Below the pieces are notes generated by a model. It did not search any database. It had not been told where the DNA came from and saw only the letters and a program-made list of their open reading frames with translations. Positions 49,172-57,732 of a stretch of 61,034 bases of DNA are shown here, piece after piece (position 1 is the stretch's first letter; the number at the start of each line of letters is the position of its first letter). The stretch is from contig CAIWXX010000133.1 in NCBI GenBank assembly GCA_903916735.1, positions 1 to 61,034 of the forward strand. The letters run 5' to 3'. The translations under genes and the position numbers were made by a program. This DNA comes from an uncultured Acidobacteriota bacterium (GTDB lineage Bacteria > Acidobacteriota > CAIWXX01).

Positions 49172-49288
49172 TCAGGCTCGGAGTTTTGCAGAGTCGCCAT
49201 CTCTGACCCATTTTGTTCCGTTGTTCCAATTCCACATGGATGTTGCGATCAGCAATAAGGCCAGGAGAAGGATTCCATGTTTCATCAT
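49172..49288 (-). CDS. Small 38-residue peptide with hydrophobic N-terminus
   Basis: Two adjacent ATGs (49288 and 49285) follow GGAG on the reverse strand. The peptide has a signal-like stretch (KHGILLLALLLIA) and then a polar Trp/Asn-rich tail (SMWNWNNGTKWVRDGDS). It lies 76 bp upstream of the PqqD-like gene in the same direction. It could be a secreted peptide, a peptide precursor or a leader; nothing in the sequence decides this. Confidence 0.4.
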   Translation of the reverse strand: MMKHGILLLALLLIATSMWNWNNGTKWVRDGDSAKLRA

Positions 49289-49702
49289 GCATCTCCGTCG
49301 CGCTCCATAGTGGAGCCAGAATGGACATAAAATCCAGGAGTAACAAGAGACCGCGGTGGAGTGAGCGATGCACTTTCGCAAAAGTCCTCAGGTGCATCAT
49401 TTTTTGAAACGGGTGTCGATGTTAATCGTGCCACGGTTCGCGACGAGTCACACAATCTAATATAGGACGCAATTGGCCAGGAAGCAACTGTCTTGATAGT
49501 CGGTATCGACTCCCCATTGGGCGATAATGCGCTGATTGCGCGTGGTGGGCGGCCAGAAACCCCCGAAAAAATAATAATAAGAAACAAGAAACTGTCTGTC
49601 CAGAGAAGGACCGATAATCTCTTTAAAAAAGCGATGACATGCTCCGCTATTATGATGAAGCGCATGGACTATTACCGTGGGACTGAAAGGAGAGGGTATC
49701 AT
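49289..49702. other. Intergenic stretch without a supported gene
   Basis: No frame on either strand combines a good start with protein-like composition. The part around 49565-49590 is A-rich. It probably holds promoters for the small leftward genes and for the 49703 frame. Confidence 0.45.
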
Positions 49703-49849
49703 ATGATTGATGCCGACATGGATGAATTCCTGATCGCAGCGGTTATGATCTCAAAACAAATTCTGGAATCGATCGATAATGTGATTCCTGATCAAGCGGC
49801 ATTGTGCGTGTATAATAGGGTCGCGGAATGCACATGCGGATATTCATAA
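49703..49849 (+). CDS. Possible 48-residue protein upstream of transglycosylase gene
   Basis: The ATG at 49703 has a very good ribosome site (AAGGAGAGGG, eight bases before). The product begins MIDADMDEFLIAAVMISKQI and is acidic and helical, ending in CTCGYS. It overlaps the start of the transglycosylase gene by 22 bp in another frame, which could couple their translation. No family is recognised. Confidence 0.45.
   Translation: MIDADMDEFLIAAVMISKQILESIDNVIPDQAALCVYNRVAECTCGYS
49811..49816 (+). promoter_or_regulatory. -10 element directly before the transglycosylase start
   Basis: TATAAT is a perfect -10, ending 11 bases before ATG 49828 and 17 before ATG 49834. The -35 region is weak. If used, the transcript would be leaderless or nearly so. 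Confidence 0.35.
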
Positions 49850-52164
49850 CTCTCTTTTCATGCCTCATCGGCGTTGCCCCCACTGTGCTCGGAGCAAAGC
49901 TTGAGGAATTGACGGCGCAGGTTCGGACATTCCAGGCGGAGGGAGCCACCGCCAAGGCTCTCTATGCGCTGCAGGAAATAGAACGGACGGACGCATCGGC
50001 CTTTGAGGTCAACAATTACCCATACCTGGCCGGACTGCTCGCTAGCCAAATCGGAAAAGATGATCTGGCGAAGCACTACCTTGAAATGGCGCAGCGGTCG
50101 AGAGAGCTTTTTGAGTACGCCGCTCGCGGCCTCGCCGCTCTCTCGCGTCAACGGGGGAATGCTGGAGAGGAACGGCGCTATCTTGAGCAACTGATGAACC
50201 GCCGCGGTTCCATCCTGGCTGATGATGCCGCGTATGAGCATGCAATGAGCTACTTTCGCGAAGGGTCCTTTGAGAAGGCGCTCGCGGAATTGACGGGCAG
50301 GAATCTGGCCGGGAACGATCTTCTATTTGAACGCATCCAGTGCCTGCGGGCGCTCGGGCGCGACGCCGAGGCATCCAGGCTCGTCAGCACCGCCCTCCGT
50401 TCACGACATCAATCCGATGGCCTGCTGAAAGCACTCGGACTGATTGAGCTGAATGAAGATTCACAGGTGATTGATCATCTGCCGACAGATGAGATCACGC
50501 GACGCGGGGATCTGTATTATGAGAACCGTAATTTTGAACGAGCTCTTTACTATTACCGTATCCTCTATGATCAACGGGGTGTCACCAGCCAGAAGCTCAT
50601 CTACATGATGGGGCGAACTCTGGATGGAGCGGGGCGAAAGGCCGATGCGCTCGCCTGGTTTGCACAAGCAGAGGCATCGCTCGGTTTCAGCTACAAGTTC
50701 TGGGCTGTGTGGTTTCAGGGAGAAATTCTGTTCAAGCGGCAGGATTTTACACGGGCTGCAGAGACTTACCGTCGCGCACTCGAATTGGCCTCAACCTCGC
50801 AGCAGGACCTCTCTGTGCGCCTCCGCATCATGAGCTGTCAGATGCTGTCCGGCCAAAAGGAAAGAGCTTTAGCGACGATGACGGAAATCTTGGAACGGCA
50901 TCGGAGCATGTTTTCCTGGATGAGATTCGTCGCGGTCAAGGAGCTCGTCGACCTTGGAAAACTCGCCGATGCCGTCGAGAAAGTCCAGGCGATGCTGACG
51001 AGTGAACCCATGAGTTCGCGTGCGGAGCTGCTTTACTGGAGGGGCGCGTTGCAGGAGCAGGTGGGCAACCTGGGGGAGGCGATTGCCTCGTATGACACGA
51101 TCCTCCGGCTTCATTCGCAGAGTTTCTACGCGAAACTAGCCGAAACGCGCCTGGCCGAGACCTCGCTGGATTCCCTCACTAGCACCTACGCTGAAGACCT
51201 TGCCCGTGCCAAGGCCTCTCTTTCCGCCGGCCAGATTGAAGAGAGTCGAAAAGAACTCTCATATCTCTATCATCGATATCCTCTCCGCCAGGTCGAAGTG
51301 GCCAGGATTCTGCAGGATGTCTACCAAAGGCTGCCGCGATATCGCGATTTTCTGGTCTTCGATCTACTGCAGCCACGACCGTTACTCACCGCCGCGGTTC
51401 CGGATTCGAAGCCGCGAAGCCGCGCTGAGGATCTCGCCTTTCTCGGCTGCTTCGATGATGCCGCTAAAGAAATGGACGCTGCTCGCGGAGGGCGCCTCGT
51501 TTCGATCTCGACGCTCCTCACGATTGCGGATTATTATCAACGTGGAGGCCTGCCGTATCTCGCCATGCGGCGCGCTGAATCGCTGATGAGCCTCACACCG
51601 GGCGGCTACGAGTTTGATCTCCTTCCTCGACGAATGAAAGAACTCCTTTACCCGCTGAGTTATTCTACGATTGTAGAAAAATCAGCCCCTTCTGATCTCG
51701 ACATTGCGCTCTTTTACTCCCTCATACGTGAAGAGAGTCGTTTTAATACCCGCGCACGCAGCCCGGCCGGCGCGCGAGGACTTCTTCAGTTTATTCCGAG
51801 CACCGCATCGCTCATCATCAAAGAGATGGGACGAGGGACCCTCCGGGATGACGACCTCTATGATCCAGATCTGTCGATCCAGATCGGCTCCTATTATGTG
51901 GCCAAGCTGACGCGGCAATTTTCGCAGAAACCGGCCCCTGCACTTGCTTCTTACAACGCCGGCGAGGAACAGGGGAAACTCTGGCTCCGGATGGCCGGGA
52001 CCGGTGAACTCCACGAATACCTGGCCGAAGTTAACTATCCGGAAACACGGAACTATATAATGAGGATCATGATCGGTTATTATCGGTATCGGTCTCTCTA
52101 TCCGAGTCTGGCGGAACGCGATCAGGGGGCAACGGGAGGGGCACGGCCGACAGGCGGCTCGTGA
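49828..52164 (+). CDS. slt: Soluble lytic murein transglycosylase (Slt type)
   Basis: A 778-residue exported enzyme that cleaves peptidoglycan to 1,6-anhydro-muropeptides. A signal peptide (RIFITLFSCLIGVAPTVLGA) is followed by a long superhelix of TPR-like repeats (about 25-600). The C-terminal lysozyme-like domain has catalytic Glu636 in IREESRFNTRA, then SPAGARGLLQFIPSTA, YDPDLSIQIGSYY and LASYNAGEEQG. It is the first large gene of an envelope operon with the DUF4388-like and peptidase genes. Start at 49828 or 49834; no ribosome site is evident. Confidence 0.93.
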   Translation: MHMRIFITLFSCLIGVAPTVLGAKLEELTAQVRTFQAEGATAKALYALQEIERTDASAFEVNNYPYLAGLLASQIGKDDLAKHYLEMAQRSRELFEYAARGLAALSRQRGNAGEERRYLEQLMNRRGSILADDAAYEHAMSYFREGSFEKALAELTGRNLAGNDLLFERIQCLRALGRDAEASRLVSTALRSRHQSDGLLKALGLIELNEDSQVIDHLPTDEITRRGDLYYENRNFERALYYYRILYDQRGVTSQKLIYMMGRTLDGAGRKADALAWFAQAEASLGFSYKFWAVWFQGEILFKRQDFTRAAETYRRALELASTSQQDLSVRLRIMSCQMLSGQKERALATMTEILERHRSMFSWMRFVAVKELVDLGKLADAVEKVQAMLTSEPMSSRAELLYWRGALQEQVGNLGEAIASYDTILRLHSQSFYAKLAETRLAETSLDSLTSTYAEDLARAKASLSAGQIEESRKELSYLYHRYPLRQVEVARILQDVYQRLPRYRDFLVFDLLQPRPLLTAAVPDSKPRSRAEDLAFLGCFDDAAKEMDAARGGRLVSISTLLTIADYYQRGGLPYLAMRRAESLMSLTPGGYEFDLLPRRMKELLYPLSYSTIVEKSAPSDLDIALFYSLIREESRFNTRARSPAGARGLLQFIPSTASLIIKEMGRGTLRDDDLYDPDLSIQIGSYYVAKLTRQFSQKPAPALASYNAGEEQGKLWLRMAGTGELHEYLAEVNYPETRNYIMRIMIGYYRYRSLYPSLAERDQGATGGARPTGGS

Positions 52165-52174
52165 GTGTGACCCG

Positions 52175-53530
52175 ATGCAAGAGATCAGCGAGCAGGGGTC
52201 CTTCGACAGCACGACCTTGGGTGATTTGCTGGCGCGGATCTGGAAGTGGCGCTTCACGGGCAGTCTCCGGGTGGATTATCGCAAGTCGATGCGGATCCTC
52301 ACTTTCAAAGAAGGCGATGTCGTTGGAATCACATCGGATCGGAGAGAAGACTCAATCGATGAGTATATTCGTCGAAGCGGTGCATTGAGCGAAGAGCAGA
52401 TCGCGACGGTTCTCGAAAGAAAGCCACTGGAGCAGGAGACCGCCACAGCCTTTACCGAATCAGGCATGCTGACGGCGAAAGAGTGGGGGGAGATTACAAA
52501 GCGCCAGATCGTCACCGTGATGGCCTCGATGCTCCCCGCCGGCGCCGATGCCCGATATCTCATACAACCCTCTCGGATCGAATGGAACGGGCCGACTTTT
52601 CCGATCCCGGAGATCCTGCTGGCAACGATCATGGCATGTGAAGATCGTCACTGGATCGCCGAGAAACTCGGGATGGAAATAATTCTCGATCCCGGTGTCC
52701 CACTCGATGCGACGCTCCTGCAGCCATACGCGGAGGCCGTGCGGCTCCTGAACCTGGCCGATGGAGAACAATCGGTTGAAGATATTTGCCGGAGTTCCTC
52801 TCAGGATAATTTTTTTGTTTGCAAGTTTCTCTATGCCCTGGAAATTCTCGGCGCGTTGCTCAGGCGGCAAGACCCGTCTGAGCGAAAAAAGGGGCGGCGA
52901 CTTCTGATCCGTAAAGAAGAGCCCCCGGCCAGTGGACATACTCCTTTCCCCTTGTTGGAATCGCTGGCCGCCAAACAACGCCGATATCTTCGACCTCTCT
53001 GGTTCGCGGGAAGTCTCATCGCCATCGCAGGACTCCTTGTCACGGCAGCGTTCTTCTATCACAGATGGAGGAATCGCCCGACGCCTCCCACTCCTGAAGC
53101 CACAGTGAAAGCGCCGACATTTTTTGCAGAAACTCAGCCAGGCTCTTCCCCTCAAACGGCACCTCAATCACAGCCGGAGGCGAAAGTTGTGGATCCGCTG
53201 GTGGCTGCCGCACGCGGCGGCGATATCGATCTTGCCGCTACAATCAGCAGAGAGCGCCTATTGAAGGCGGGGCTCAACTTCTATGTCATCGTCCTTGAGA
53301 TTGACTGCCTTCCCAAATCGGTTCAGGAGGCCTTTTTAGCCGGACATGAGAGCTCATCCCTGTTTGTCATATCGACCATGTACAGGGGTCGGAAATGCTA
53401 TAATGTTTGCTGGGGTCTTTATCGAGCATGGACGGTGGCGCAGAACGACACAGCTCATCTTCCCGAGTATTTTCGCCGCCAGGGAGGATATAAAGTTGTT
53501 CTGCTTGCCGATTTGCTCGTGACAGATTGA
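52175..53530 (+). CDS. DUF4388-like membrane protein with SPOR-like C-terminus
   Basis: A 451-residue protein. Residues about 8-120 resemble the DUF4388/PatA N-terminal domain (TTLGDLLARIWKWRFTGSLRV, KSMRILTFKEGDVVGITSD, LSEEQIATVL). A helical middle part follows to about 235. A single transmembrane helix lies at about 275-295, then a Pro/Thr/Gln-rich linker. The last about 85 residues (NFYVIVLEIDCLPKSVQEAF, FVISTMYRGRKCYNVCWGLY, YFRRQGGYKVVLL) have the alternating strand pattern of a SPOR-like peptidoglycan-binding domain. It may link a cytoplasmic signalling domain to wall binding. It starts 10 bp after slt; its stop overlaps the possible TTG start of the next gene. Confidence 0.75.
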   Translation: MQEISEQGSFDSTTLGDLLARIWKWRFTGSLRVDYRKSMRILTFKEGDVVGITSDRREDSIDEYIRRSGALSEEQIATVLERKPLEQETATAFTESGMLTAKEWGEITKRQIVTVMASMLPAGADARYLIQPSRIEWNGPTFPIPEILLATIMACEDRHWIAEKLGMEIILDPGVPLDATLLQPYAEAVRLLNLADGEQSVEDICRSSSQDNFFVCKFLYALEILGALLRRQDPSERKKGRRLLIRKEEPPASGHTPFPLLESLAAKQRRYLRPLWFAGSLIAIAGLLVTAAFFYHRWRNRPTPPTPEATVKAPTFFAETQPGSSPQTAPQSQPEAKVVDPLVAAARGGDIDLAATISRERLLKAGLNFYVIVLEIDCLPKSVQEAFLAGHESSSLFVISTMYRGRKCYNVCWGLYRAWTVAQNDTAHLPEYFRRQGGYKVVLLADLLVTD

Positions 53531-54882
53531 ACCCGATGTCGTGGATTCGCTTGGAAATTGCGATCTGGCTTCTTATTGGAAGCATGCCTCTTCAGGCCGA
53601 TATCCTGCATTTTAAGAATGGCGGTCGGATCGAATGCGATGAAGCCTGGATCGAGGGCGACACGGTTTGTTACCGGATCTCAGAGGGAACACTCGGCTTC
53701 CCTCTGCCATTGCTCGAACACATCGAGAAAACCGATGCGCCGGCCATTTCGAGTTCTCCGCGGCCTCCACTCCCCCCTGAACAACCCGTGGCCCGACCCT
53801 GGAGGCCGCTCCCGGTAGATACGAAGAACCCTGCCTATCGACGCGCCGAGGAAGCTCTGGCCCGCCGTGATTACGAAGCTGCGATCCAGGCATTGACCGG
53901 CGTCGAATCATTACCGGCCGGCCTGATGCTCGGCTATGCCTATACGCGGCTTCGGCGGTATCAAATGGCATTGACTGTTCTGGAACCTTATCAGGTCCAG
54001 AGCAGCGACAACGCCGATCTCAACTATCTTCTCGGCGAGTGCCACTATAATCTCGGCCATGACGAGCAGGCTATCAAATACCTCGAACAGTCGCTTCACA
54101 TCGAAGACAATCCCGCGATCCGCGATCTTCTGGAACGGATCCAGAGGCAGAATGCGATTATTGGTTCAACGGATTTTCTGAGGAGCACGCACTTTCTCCT
54201 GAGATATGATCGCGCGAGCGATGCACGACTCGCCCAGCGCATTCTCGATGTGCTAGAGAAATCATTTGTGAACCTGCAGAAAGTCCTTTCCTTTTCGCCG
54301 GAGGAAGAAATCCAGGTGATCGTCAGTGGACGAAGACAGTTTTACGATATCACGCGAGCGCCTGAATGGAGCCTTGGGATCAACGATGGCCGCATCTTCC
54401 TTTCGATCGGCGGAATTGATGATCTTAATGATGTATTGGAACGGTCGATCTCCCATGAGCTGGCACATACCTTTCTCCATGATTTGACACATGGAAATAC
54501 GCCGGTGTGGTTGAACGAAGGGCTGGCCATGTATCTGACAGGTGAAAACCAGGATGACTATACGCAAATCCTCGCGCAACGCGCCTCTGCGGACAATCTC
54601 ATACCGCTCGCAGCCCTCCAGAGTTCCTTCAAGGGGTTTGCTGGGGCGGAGAGTGCCGAGCTGGCCTATGCCGAAGCATTGTTGGCCACAAATTACCTTG
54701 TGAGTCTCTACGGATTCAACGAACTGAACAGACTGCTTGGTCTTCTGGCACAAGGAATCCCATTTGAGGAAGCCCTCCATGAGAGATACAAGCTTGACGT
54801 GTTGGAACTTGAGCGCAAGGTGAAGGAGTTTCTTCTGTCAGCGGCCGCGCGCTATCCGAGTGAAGGAATCAGGGTCCGGTAA
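53527..54882 (+). CDS. Secreted gluzincin (peptidase MA-like) metallopeptidase with TPR
   Basis: Exported by a signal peptide (IRLEIAIWLLIGSMPLQA). An SH3-like opening (ILHFKNGGRIECDEAWIEGDTVCYR) is followed by TPR repeats at about 105-205 and a peptidase domain from about 215. The zinc site is HELAH at 310-314, with Asn330-Glu331 (WLNEGLAMYL) supplying the third ligand, the gluzincin pattern. The start could be TTG 53527, which overlaps the upstream stop (TTGA), or ATG 53536, three residues later. Substrate is unknown; wall peptides or envelope proteins are plausible from the operon. Confidence 0.88.
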   Translation: MNPMSWIRLEIAIWLLIGSMPLQADILHFKNGGRIECDEAWIEGDTVCYRISEGTLGFPLPLLEHIEKTDAPAISSSPRPPLPPEQPVARPWRPLPVDTKNPAYRRAEEALARRDYEAAIQALTGVESLPAGLMLGYAYTRLRRYQMALTVLEPYQVQSSDNADLNYLLGECHYNLGHDEQAIKYLEQSLHIEDNPAIRDLLERIQRQNAIIGSTDFLRSTHFLLRYDRASDARLAQRILDVLEKSFVNLQKVLSFSPEEEIQVIVSGRRQFYDITRAPEWSLGINDGRIFLSIGGIDDLNDVLERSISHELAHTFLHDLTHGNTPVWLNEGLAMYLTGENQDDYTQILAQRASADNLIPLAALQSSFKGFAGAESAELAYAEALLATNYLVSLYGFNELNRLLGLLAQGIPFEEALHERYKLDVLELERKVKEFLLSAAARYPSEGIRVR

Positions 54883-54904
54883 CAGGATCGCAGCGCGGCC
54901 GAAC

Positions 54905-54940
54905 TTTTTTCCACAGCCGTCGAAAAAAATGTGGAAAAAA
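54905..54940. terminator. A/T-rich hairpin, possible two-way terminator with DnaA-box arms
   Basis: TTTTTTCCACA (54905-54915) and TGTGGAAAAAA (54930-54940) form a perfect 11-bp stem with a 14-base loop between two convergent genes. The loop-distal A/T runs could act as U-tracts in both directions. Each arm also contains TTTTCCACA, the same 9-mer as a DnaA box at oriC. Confidence 0.5.
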
Positions 54941-55000
54941 TAAGACACACCTATTCCTTGTGGTTTTATGCCCAGGACCCACAATAGATAGGATGCGATG

Positions 55001-56038
55001 TCAGGCTTCTAACAGGAGCTTTCTGACAGTTTGATCCCATGTCAATTGCGCCATTCTGGCGCGACCCGCTTCTCCAAGCCTTTCCGCTAATCCTTTATCG
55101 CCGGCGACTTCGGAGACAACTGATGCGATGCTGGAAGGATCGGCTTTGACGACGAATCCGTTACGCTGATGTTCGACAAGCTCGGCCGCCCCGCCACTAT
55201 CCTCGCACGTGATGACAGGCTTCCCAGACGCGAATGCCTCGACACTCACAAATCCGAAATCTTCATTCCGCGGACCAAAAAAAACAGCCCGACAGCGAGC
55301 GTAATAGTTGAGGAGTTCTTCTTCGGAAATGTGTCCGACAAGAGAGATGCGTTCTTCTAGCCCGAGGTCCTTGATGAGCGAGGCGAGCGCGCCATGCTGT
55401 TCCCCATCTCCGGCGATCACCGCGCGCAAGCCACATGTTTTGAGCGAAAGTGCCTTGATGAGAAGATCTTGGCGCTTGAGCGGCGTGAGGCGCGAGGGGG
55501 CGAAGATGAAATCATCGAAAGATTCACATCGATAAGCTCGCTGAGGGGGCGGCGGATAGAGGACGTCACTGGCAAGGTTGCCCCATTGGAGAAGCTGCCC
55601 CTGGACGGTTTGTGACAATGCATAGAGTTTTGTGAGACGCCGGAGAAAATAGCCGTCGGCCGTGTGAATGGACATTCTCCGGATGCGCTCCTTCAGAGCG
55701 CCTTTCCAGCTCAGTCGTGCCTTCCAATCCGGCCAAAGATCGTAGTACTCCCGCATCCGATGTAACAGCCAGCAGACATGTCGTTCATGACGGAGCGCAT
55801 AGCTTGGAAAGCGCAAAGAGATGATCTGGTCGATCCTCGCATTATCGCCGGCCAGGCCGACATCGGTCAAGTAGGTGGCGGCGTAGGCCGCGAATTGGCG
55901 TCCAAATCTGTTTTGAGGCGTGTAGAGGGTCGCAGCTTCGATCCCGTACTCTCGCAGCGCCTTCACCAAACTATCAGCGATGATGCGATGTCCGCCATGG
56001 ATGAACGGTACATCCGATGTCGCAACCAAAACCTTCAT
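55001..56038 (-). CDS. GT4-family glycosyltransferase
   Basis: A 345-residue GT-B glycosyltransferase. MKVLVATSDVPFIHGGHRIIADSLVKAL is the acceptor-domain opening. The donor domain has FIFAPSRLTPLKRQDLLIKAL, AVIAGDGEQ, RISLVGHISEEELLNYYARCRAVFFGPRNEDFGFVSVEAFASGKPVI with the E-x7-E pattern, and GGAAELV. It overlaps the membrane TPR gene by 4 bp and is the last gene of the ATPase-TPR-GT4 operon. Substrate unknown; the coupling suggests it serves whatever that operon builds. Confidence 0.9.
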   Translation of the reverse strand: MKVLVATSDVPFIHGGHRIIADSLVKALREYGIEAATLYTPQNRFGRQFAAYAATYLTDVGLAGDNARIDQIISLRFPSYALRHERHVCWLLHRMREYYDLWPDWKARLSWKGALKERIRRMSIHTADGYFLRRLTKLYALSQTVQGQLLQWGNLASDVLYPPPPQRAYRCESFDDFIFAPSRLTPLKRQDLLIKALSLKTCGLRAVIAGDGEQHGALASLIKDLGLEERISLVGHISEEELLNYYARCRAVFFGPRNEDFGFVSVEAFASGKPVITCEDSGGAAELVEHQRNGFVVKADPSSIASVVSEVAGDKGLAERLGEAGRARMAQLTWDQTVRKLLLEA

Positions 56039-57732
56039 GACGCGCCCGGTATCCCTTTCCGAGACATATCAATGACCGTTTCTCCAAGCCCCATCCCGTG
56101 TGCCGCCGGTTCCTGAGGTTGAGGCTCGGCGGACTTGAGCATCCGGTAACGGCTTTCAGCATCCATGAAATGAAAATCCTTCATAATAATGCCCTGATAG
56201 ATCTCAATCGCTTCGGTCTTCCGGCCGAGGACCTCGAGGACGCGCCCGAGGTGATAGGGCGCGTCCAGAGACTCCTCGGGGTCCAATGGCATACAAGTAG
56301 CCAGCCTCAGTTCCGGTTCGGCTAGTTCCGGTAGGCCTTTGGCCATGAATGATCGGCCAAGCAGATAGCAAACAGCGCCCGATGGCTCATGCCGCCTCTT
56401 CAGCTGCTGCAGGGTCTTGATGGCTTCGTCGATATTGTGTTCCTTCCAATGAATTCGCGCGAGCAACATGAGAGCTTCTTCATCATCGCCGGCATGCATT
56501 TCCAGAATCTGCCGTGCGCGCGTCATATCCTGCGATTCATAGCAGGATCGGGCAGCCTGGAGGGTCGTGTCTGGCGACTTGAGATAGGCCTCGATCGCCT
56601 CCTTCTTTTTTCCCGCGGAATCGAAAAGCTCGCCGGCCCTTCGATGCAGTCCGGCTTCGTCATAAAGCTGTGCTGCTCCGACCACATCGTGGAGCTCAAA
56701 TTCGGCAATTTCGGCGGCGCGCTGTAAATTCCCTTGGAGCCGAAAGAGGGACACCGCCTTTGCGTATTGCCGGGCCTTCACATAGAGCTCCGGGGACGGC
56801 GCTTTTCCAGCGCTCTCGATCGCTTGCAGCGCCTGTTCAGGCTCTCCGCACTTTTCCAAAAGTTCGGCGGCGCGTTCGTGTTTGCCAAGTTGAAGACACA
56901 GCTTGGCGGCGGCTGCGATCGTGCCCGATCGTTCGTACATGACCAGCGCATCTTCCAGGCGACCGGCTCGAAAGTACATCTCTCCGGCTCTGAAGAGGTC
57001 CCCTGCCTGCTTGTACAGCTCCGCGGCGCGAAGCCATTGCCCTCCCCTCTGGGCCATGTCGGCGCTCTTTTCAAAACTTCCTTCCTTCTCGTATAGGTGC
57101 CCTGCCTGAACAAACTTGCCTTCATCCTCTAATTGCAGAGCGTTAACGGCCTGTTTTGGCTTCTCAGTCCCGGCCATATCGTTGAGAAAACCAAGACCGA
57201 TAAAAAACAGGATGACAGCGTAATAGAACCAGTAGATCAATGGAATGGCAATCGCGGCCAGCTGCAGCCTCTCATGCACGATCTCTTGCCAGAAGAGATT
57301 GACGAAAAAGGATCCAAGGATCATAAGGCCCATCGGCCCATAGACATGGATCATTCCGAGATCTGCAATCAATCGATGCTTGGTTTGGACCAGCCTGAAA
57401 AGGAGGTGGATTACGAGAGGCGGCAGCGCATAAACAGCAACATCAGCAAGGAATCTGAAAAAGCCCGTTGTCGAGATTCGCCCGAAGGCGAGGAAGTAAA
57501 CGGCGCAGGCGGACATGAGGAAGAGAATTCGAGAAAGGCTCTGCGACTTGAAGCCGAAGATGAAAGTGCAGGCAGTCGTGAGAAGGGCCGCCATCATCTG
57601 GAGGAGGCTTTCTTCGAATTGCGATCCAGCAAGACAGATCACCAGGATGATGCTGAAAGGGAGGATGGCCAGGAGAATCTCACGAGGGGATTTCCCTTGA
57701 AGGAATTTATCGAATTCCGGGCGCATAATCAT
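56035..57732 (-). CDS. Polytopic membrane protein with long TPR domain
   Basis: A 565-residue protein. The first about 190 residues contain about six hydrophobic spans (for example ILLAILPFSIILVICLAG, LSRILFLMSACAVYFLAFG, GPMGLMILGSFFVNLFW, LIYWFYYAVILFFIGLGFL). From about 200 to 540 there are degenerate TPR/SEL1-like repeats rich in AAELYKQAGDLFRAGEMYFRAGRLEDAL-type units. The repeats are probably cytoplasmic and would suit scaffolding of the ATPase encoded next to it. It overlaps both neighbours by 4 bp, a strong operon sign. No known machine component is recognised. Confidence 0.8.
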   Translation of the reverse strand: MIMRPEFDKFLQGKSPREILLAILPFSIILVICLAGSQFEESLLQMMAALLTTACTFIFGFKSQSLSRILFLMSACAVYFLAFGRISTTGFFRFLADVAVYALPPLVIHLLFRLVQTKHRLIADLGMIHVYGPMGLMILGSFFVNLFWQEIVHERLQLAAIAIPLIYWFYYAVILFFIGLGFLNDMAGTEKPKQAVNALQLEDEGKFVQAGHLYEKEGSFEKSADMAQRGGQWLRAAELYKQAGDLFRAGEMYFRAGRLEDALVMYERSGTIAAAAKLCLQLGKHERAAELLEKCGEPEQALQAIESAGKAPSPELYVKARQYAKAVSLFRLQGNLQRAAEIAEFELHDVVGAAQLYDEAGLHRRAGELFDSAGKKKEAIEAYLKSPDTTLQAARSCYESQDMTRARQILEMHAGDDEEALMLLARIHWKEHNIDEAIKTLQQLKRRHEPSGAVCYLLGRSFMAKGLPELAEPELRLATCMPLDPEESLDAPYHLGRVLEVLGRKTEAIEIYQGIIMKDFHFMDAESRYRMLKSAEPQPQEPAAHGMGLGETVIDMSRKGIPGAS

